Positions 62,988 through 64,000 of a DNA stretch of 64,000 nt are shown one piece after another. Source of the DNA: JASHUC01 sp963849095 (GTDB lineage: Bacteria > Pseudomonadota > Gammaproteobacteria > Steroidobacterales > Steroidobacteraceae); contig CAWKGA010000001.1 of the NCBI GenBank assembly GCA_963849095.1, forward strand, positions 186,001-250,000, read 5' to 3'. The notes beneath the pieces are model-generated. The model was not told the origin of the DNA. It saw only the letters and a program-made list of their open reading frames with translations, and searched no databases. Within the stretch, counting starts at the first letter, position 1; each line of letters starts with the position of its first letter. The translations under genes were made by a program, and so were the position numbers.

Positions 62988-63994
62988 TCAAGGTGGGCAT
63001 CAACGGTTACGGGCGCATCGGCCGCAACGTGCTGCGCGCGCTGTACGAGTCCCGGCGGACGGGCGAGGTGCAGATCGTCGCCATCAACGACCTCGGCGAT
63101 GCGAACACCAATGCGCACCTCACGCGCCACGATACGGCGCACGGCCGCTTCCCCGGCGAGGTGGCGGTGGACGGGGACTCGATGGTGGTGAACGGTGATC
63201 GGATCCGGGTGCTCGCGGAGCGCGACCCCGCGAAGCTGCCCTGGGGCCGGCTCGGCGTGCAGTTCGTGCTGGAGTGCACGGGCCTGTTCACCTCGAAGGC
63301 CAAGGCGAGCGCCCATCTCGCCGGCGGAGCGTCCAAGGTCATCATCTCCGCTCCGGGCGAGAAGGACGTGGATGCAACGATCGTCTACGGCGTGAACCAC
63401 GGCGTGCTCAAGTCGACGCACACTGTCATCTCCAACGCGTCCTGCACCACCAACTGCCTCGCGACCGTCGCCAAGGTGCTCAACGATAGAATCGGGATCA
63501 CCACCGGGTTGATGACCACCATCCACTCGTACACGAACGATCAGGTGCTCACGGACGTGTATCACAAGGATCTGCGCCGCGCCCGCTCCGCGACGATGTC
63601 CCAGATCCCGACGAAGACCGGGGCCGCCGCCGCCGTGGGTCTGGTGCTGCCCGAGTTGAGCGGCCGGCTCGACGGATTCGCGATCCGCGTGCCGACGATC
63701 AACGTCTCGCTGGTCGATCTCACGTTCCAGGCAGGCCGCGAGACCTCCGTGGAGGAGATCAACCGGACGCTCGCAGAGGCCGCGAGGGGCGCGATGCGGG
63801 GCATCATCGCCTACAACGAGGAGCCGCTCGTCTCCGTCGATTTCAACCACGACCCGCACTCGGCCATATTCGATGCGACGCTGACCAAGGTTGCCGGCGG
63901 CTCGCTCGCGAAGGTGTGCGCCTGGTACGACAACGAATGGGGCTTCTCGAACCGCATGCTCGACACCGCCCTCGCGTGGTCGAGGGCCGCGTGA
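62984..63994 (+). CDS. gap: Glyceraldehyde-3-phosphate dehydrogenase, type I
   Basis: Glycolytic/gluconeogenic step to 1,3-bisphosphoglycerate. 336 residues: MIKVGINGYGRIGRNVLRAL, NAD-preferring Asp in IVAINDLGDANTNAHLTRHD, the catalytic Cys in VISNASCTTNCLATVAKVL, and TGAAAAVGLVLPELSGRLDG, then WYDNEWGFSNRMLD. The start overlaps the tkt stop; the pair may continue to pgk beyond the window. Complete: the stop is six bases before the window end. Confidence 0.96.
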   Translation: MIKVGINGYGRIGRNVLRALYESRRTGEVQIVAINDLGDANTNAHLTRHDTAHGRFPGEVAVDGDSMVVNGDRIRVLAERDPAKLPWGRLGVQFVLECTGLFTSKAKASAHLAGGASKVIISAPGEKDVDATIVYGVNHGVLKSTHTVISNASCTTNCLATVAKVLNDRIGITTGLMTTIHSYTNDQVLTDVYHKDLRRARSATMSQIPTKTGAAAAVGLVLPELSGRLDGFAIRVPTINVSLVDLTFQAGRETSVEEINRTLAEAARGAMRGIIAYNEEPLVSVDFNHDPHSAIFDATLTKVAGGSLAKVCAWYDNEWGFSNRMLDTALAWSRAA

Positions 63995-64000
63995 AAGTCC

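Overview
This is a GC-rich chromosomal segment of a gammaproteobacterium. Conserved neighbourhoods support that: rhlB divergent from trxA-rho, aroQ-accB-accC-prmA-(zinc ribbon)-fis-purH-purD, cutA-dsbD-tlpA beside groESL, kdkA-waaA convergent with pcm-rhodanese-tolC, and an mpl neighbourhood. A proton-pumping pyrophosphatase next to a PPi-dependent phosphofructokinase, a Rho with a Gly/Asn/Arg-rich N-terminal extension, and FecI/FecR/TonB-receptor signalling with lasso genes point to the Xanthomonadales/Steroidobacter-Nevskia part of the class. That placement is inference, not a database result.

Layout. 1-4.2 kb: ribosome rescue (arfB, cut by the window edge), a DUF465 protein, rhlB, trxA, rho. 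4.5-6.9 kb: a TPR membrane protein followed by a decayed tandem copy of its 5' end, an amidohydrolase tail fragment and a long palindrome. 6.9-15 kb (minus strand): purine, Fis, L11 methylation, acetyl-CoA carboxylase and shikimate genes. 15-20.3 kb: envelope disulfide/thiol genes and groESL with a promoter, a CIRCE operator and a terminator. 20.4-29.4 kb: a secreted unknown, glnE, Kdo/LPS genes, tolC and pcm. 29.6-33.4 kb: a GGDEF/EAL protein, a second long palindrome, an oxidoreductase and msrB.

33.7-46.5 kb is the accessory region and the main discovery. Between two RAYT-like genes whose catalytic residues are lost lies a complete lasso-peptide locus. The plus-strand arm encodes an ECF sigma factor, a FecR anti-sigma factor, an STN-containing TonB-dependent receptor and an Atxe2-type lasso isopeptidase. 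It converges with a minus-strand arm encoding a 33-residue precursor, a fused RRE/leader peptidase (B) and a lasso cyclase (C). The precursor is too short for ordinary gene calling. I read a 17-residue leader with Thr at -2 and the core GPAGLEYEYEANQQPN, predicted to close an 8-residue ring between Gly1 and Glu8. The proposed logic is that A-B-C make the peptide, the receptor senses or imports it and signals through FecR to the sigma factor, and the isopeptidase linearises it in the periplasm.

46.6-64 kb returns to core genes: hppA, PPi-phosphofructokinase and adk (energy from PPi), a soluble hybrid histidine kinase, RNase D, mpl (peptidoglycan recycling), a LON-domain protein, a CPBP protease, two glycosyltransferases, cpdA, an O-methyltransferase, tkt and gap. 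I found no tRNA, rRNA, CRISPR array or intact insertion sequence.
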